From Chitinophaga sp. H8 (lineage in GTDB: Bacteria > Bacteroidota > Bacteroidia > Chitinophagales > Chitinophagaceae): a DNA stretch of 64,000 nt. This document shows positions 63,576 through 64,000 of the stretch, piece after piece. Where the stretch lies: positions 620,001-684,000 of the forward strand of contig NZ_JBEXAC010000002.1 in the NCBI RefSeq assembly GCF_040567655.1. Reading direction: 5' to 3'. The translations under genes were made by a program, and so were the position numbers. The number at the start of each line of letters is the position of its first letter. The stretch's first letter is position 1. The notes beneath the pieces are model-generated. The model saw only the letters and a program-made list of their open reading frames with translations, was not told the origin of the DNA and made no database searches.

Positions 63576-64000
63576 TTATCTTTTTCGCTTTGAAAATAAC
63601 TTGGCCACATTGGTTACCTTATCCAGTAACTTGCTATCACTACCGCTTACAGATGCAATCAGCTCACCCTGCACCTGAGCCGGAGCCGCTGCTGGGGGCT
63701 GTTCTACCTTTTCTGTCCGCTCAATAGGTGTTGAAGTAGCCAGCACAGGGTCTTTTACCGTATTGGCAACTGTCACATTACCTGCCTTATTTTCCTCCAG
63801 TCTGCCCTCTATCACTTCCCTGGAAGTATTCCGGGGAGGAGCTAGTTTTGCCAGCACAGGTGCCGCCTCCTGCTTTTCCGGTACAGGAACAGCCGCCGGA
63901 ATATTCGTGTTATTGGCTGCCACATCAGGTGCCGTTACCACAGGTGCAGTTGCGGGTTTTACTCCTGCTTTTTTCGCCGCCGCTCTATAAGGGGTTTCCT
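63576..64000 (-). CDS. C-terminal part of an Ala/Pro-rich protein, start outside window
   Basis: The minus-strand frame is open from 64000 to the stop at 63576 (141 codons visible). The visible part is low-complexity and rich in Ala, Pro, Val and Thr, ending in a basic KLFSKRKR tail. No domain recognised. It lies 48 bp upstream of the barrel gene. By analogy with common Bacteroidota operons it could be the end of an anti-sigma-like or periplasmic linker protein, but nothing in the visible part proves it. Confidence 0.6.
   Translation of the reverse strand, partial: ETPYRAAAKKAGVKPATAPVVTAPDVAANNTNIPAAVPVPEKQEAAPVLAKLAPPRNTSREVIEGRLEENKAGNVTVANTVKDPVLATSTPIERTEKVEQPPAAAPAQVQGELIASVSGSDSKLLDKVTNVAKLFSKRKR

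Noticed and set aside
1..64000. tRNA, rRNA, tmRNA or known riboswitch
   Set aside because: No matching conserved structures or sequences were recognised by eye on either strand; a covariance-model search would be needed to exclude them fully.

Overview
The window looks like a chromosomal segment of a Bacteroidota bacterium close to Chitinophaga (Chitinophagaceae). The lineage markers are a SusC/SusD pair, the gliding genes gldE and gldD beside mutY and ssb, a DUF3109 protein, a tiny AURKAIP1/COX24-type basic protein, promoters with the Bacteroidota -7 box TAnnTTTG, and start codons that mostly lack a clear Shine-Dalgarno. No rRNA, tRNA, CRISPR array or intact insertion sequence was seen. Family and gene names were assigned by reading motifs; no search was run.

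Layout. 1-4.0 kb: an efflux adaptor gene cut by the window edge, diverging from a sigma-54 response regulator and its histidine kinase; a sigma-54 promoter and an upstream palindrome lie between them. 4.1-7.5 kb: YhhN membrane protein, nadB, and a lipid A type acyltransferase. 7.6-10.7 kb (minus): BON lipoprotein and BON-LysM protein, a CstB-like persulfide dioxygenase/rhodanese, and an ArsR repressor. 11.1-17.4 kb: tsaB with an orphan dehydrogenase domain, ridA, a large L,D-transpeptidase, and an FtsX-like permease. 17.6-27.5 kb (minus): a complete fructan/sucrose utilisation locus (lacI, susC, susD, sugar porter, GH32, ROK kinase) with three matching LacI operators. 27.8-35.2 kb: rng, small basic protein, TPR protein and HU on minus, diverging from mutY, ssb, gldE, gldD. 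35.4-47.6 kb: DUF3109, lutB-like, SGNH hydrolase, ECF sigma with its anti-sigma/TonB-like partner, purH, comEC and carB. 48.5-53.8 kb: an accessory stretch with an MFS/DeoR pair, a deoxyribonucleotidase, a RAYT-like transposase relative that has lost its HUH histidines, an unknown small protein and a double-HTH regulator. 54.2-64 kb: acs, a hydrolase, a CHRD-like lipoprotein, a second L,D-transpeptidase, an M16 peptidase and an outer membrane barrel with a cut-off upstream partner.

The most unusual feature is a family of intergenic tandem repeats with a strict 7-bp period (AGCTnnn and relatives). At least four copies form inverted pairs of arrays about 180-360 bp across, and five arrays touch or nearly touch a stop codon. 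Two further arrays have an exact 11-bp period. One of them, and a perfect 24-bp inverted repeat, lie just beyond the 3' end of the HUH-less RAYT-like gene. I do not recognise these repeats as a described family, and they are the best candidates here for something new.
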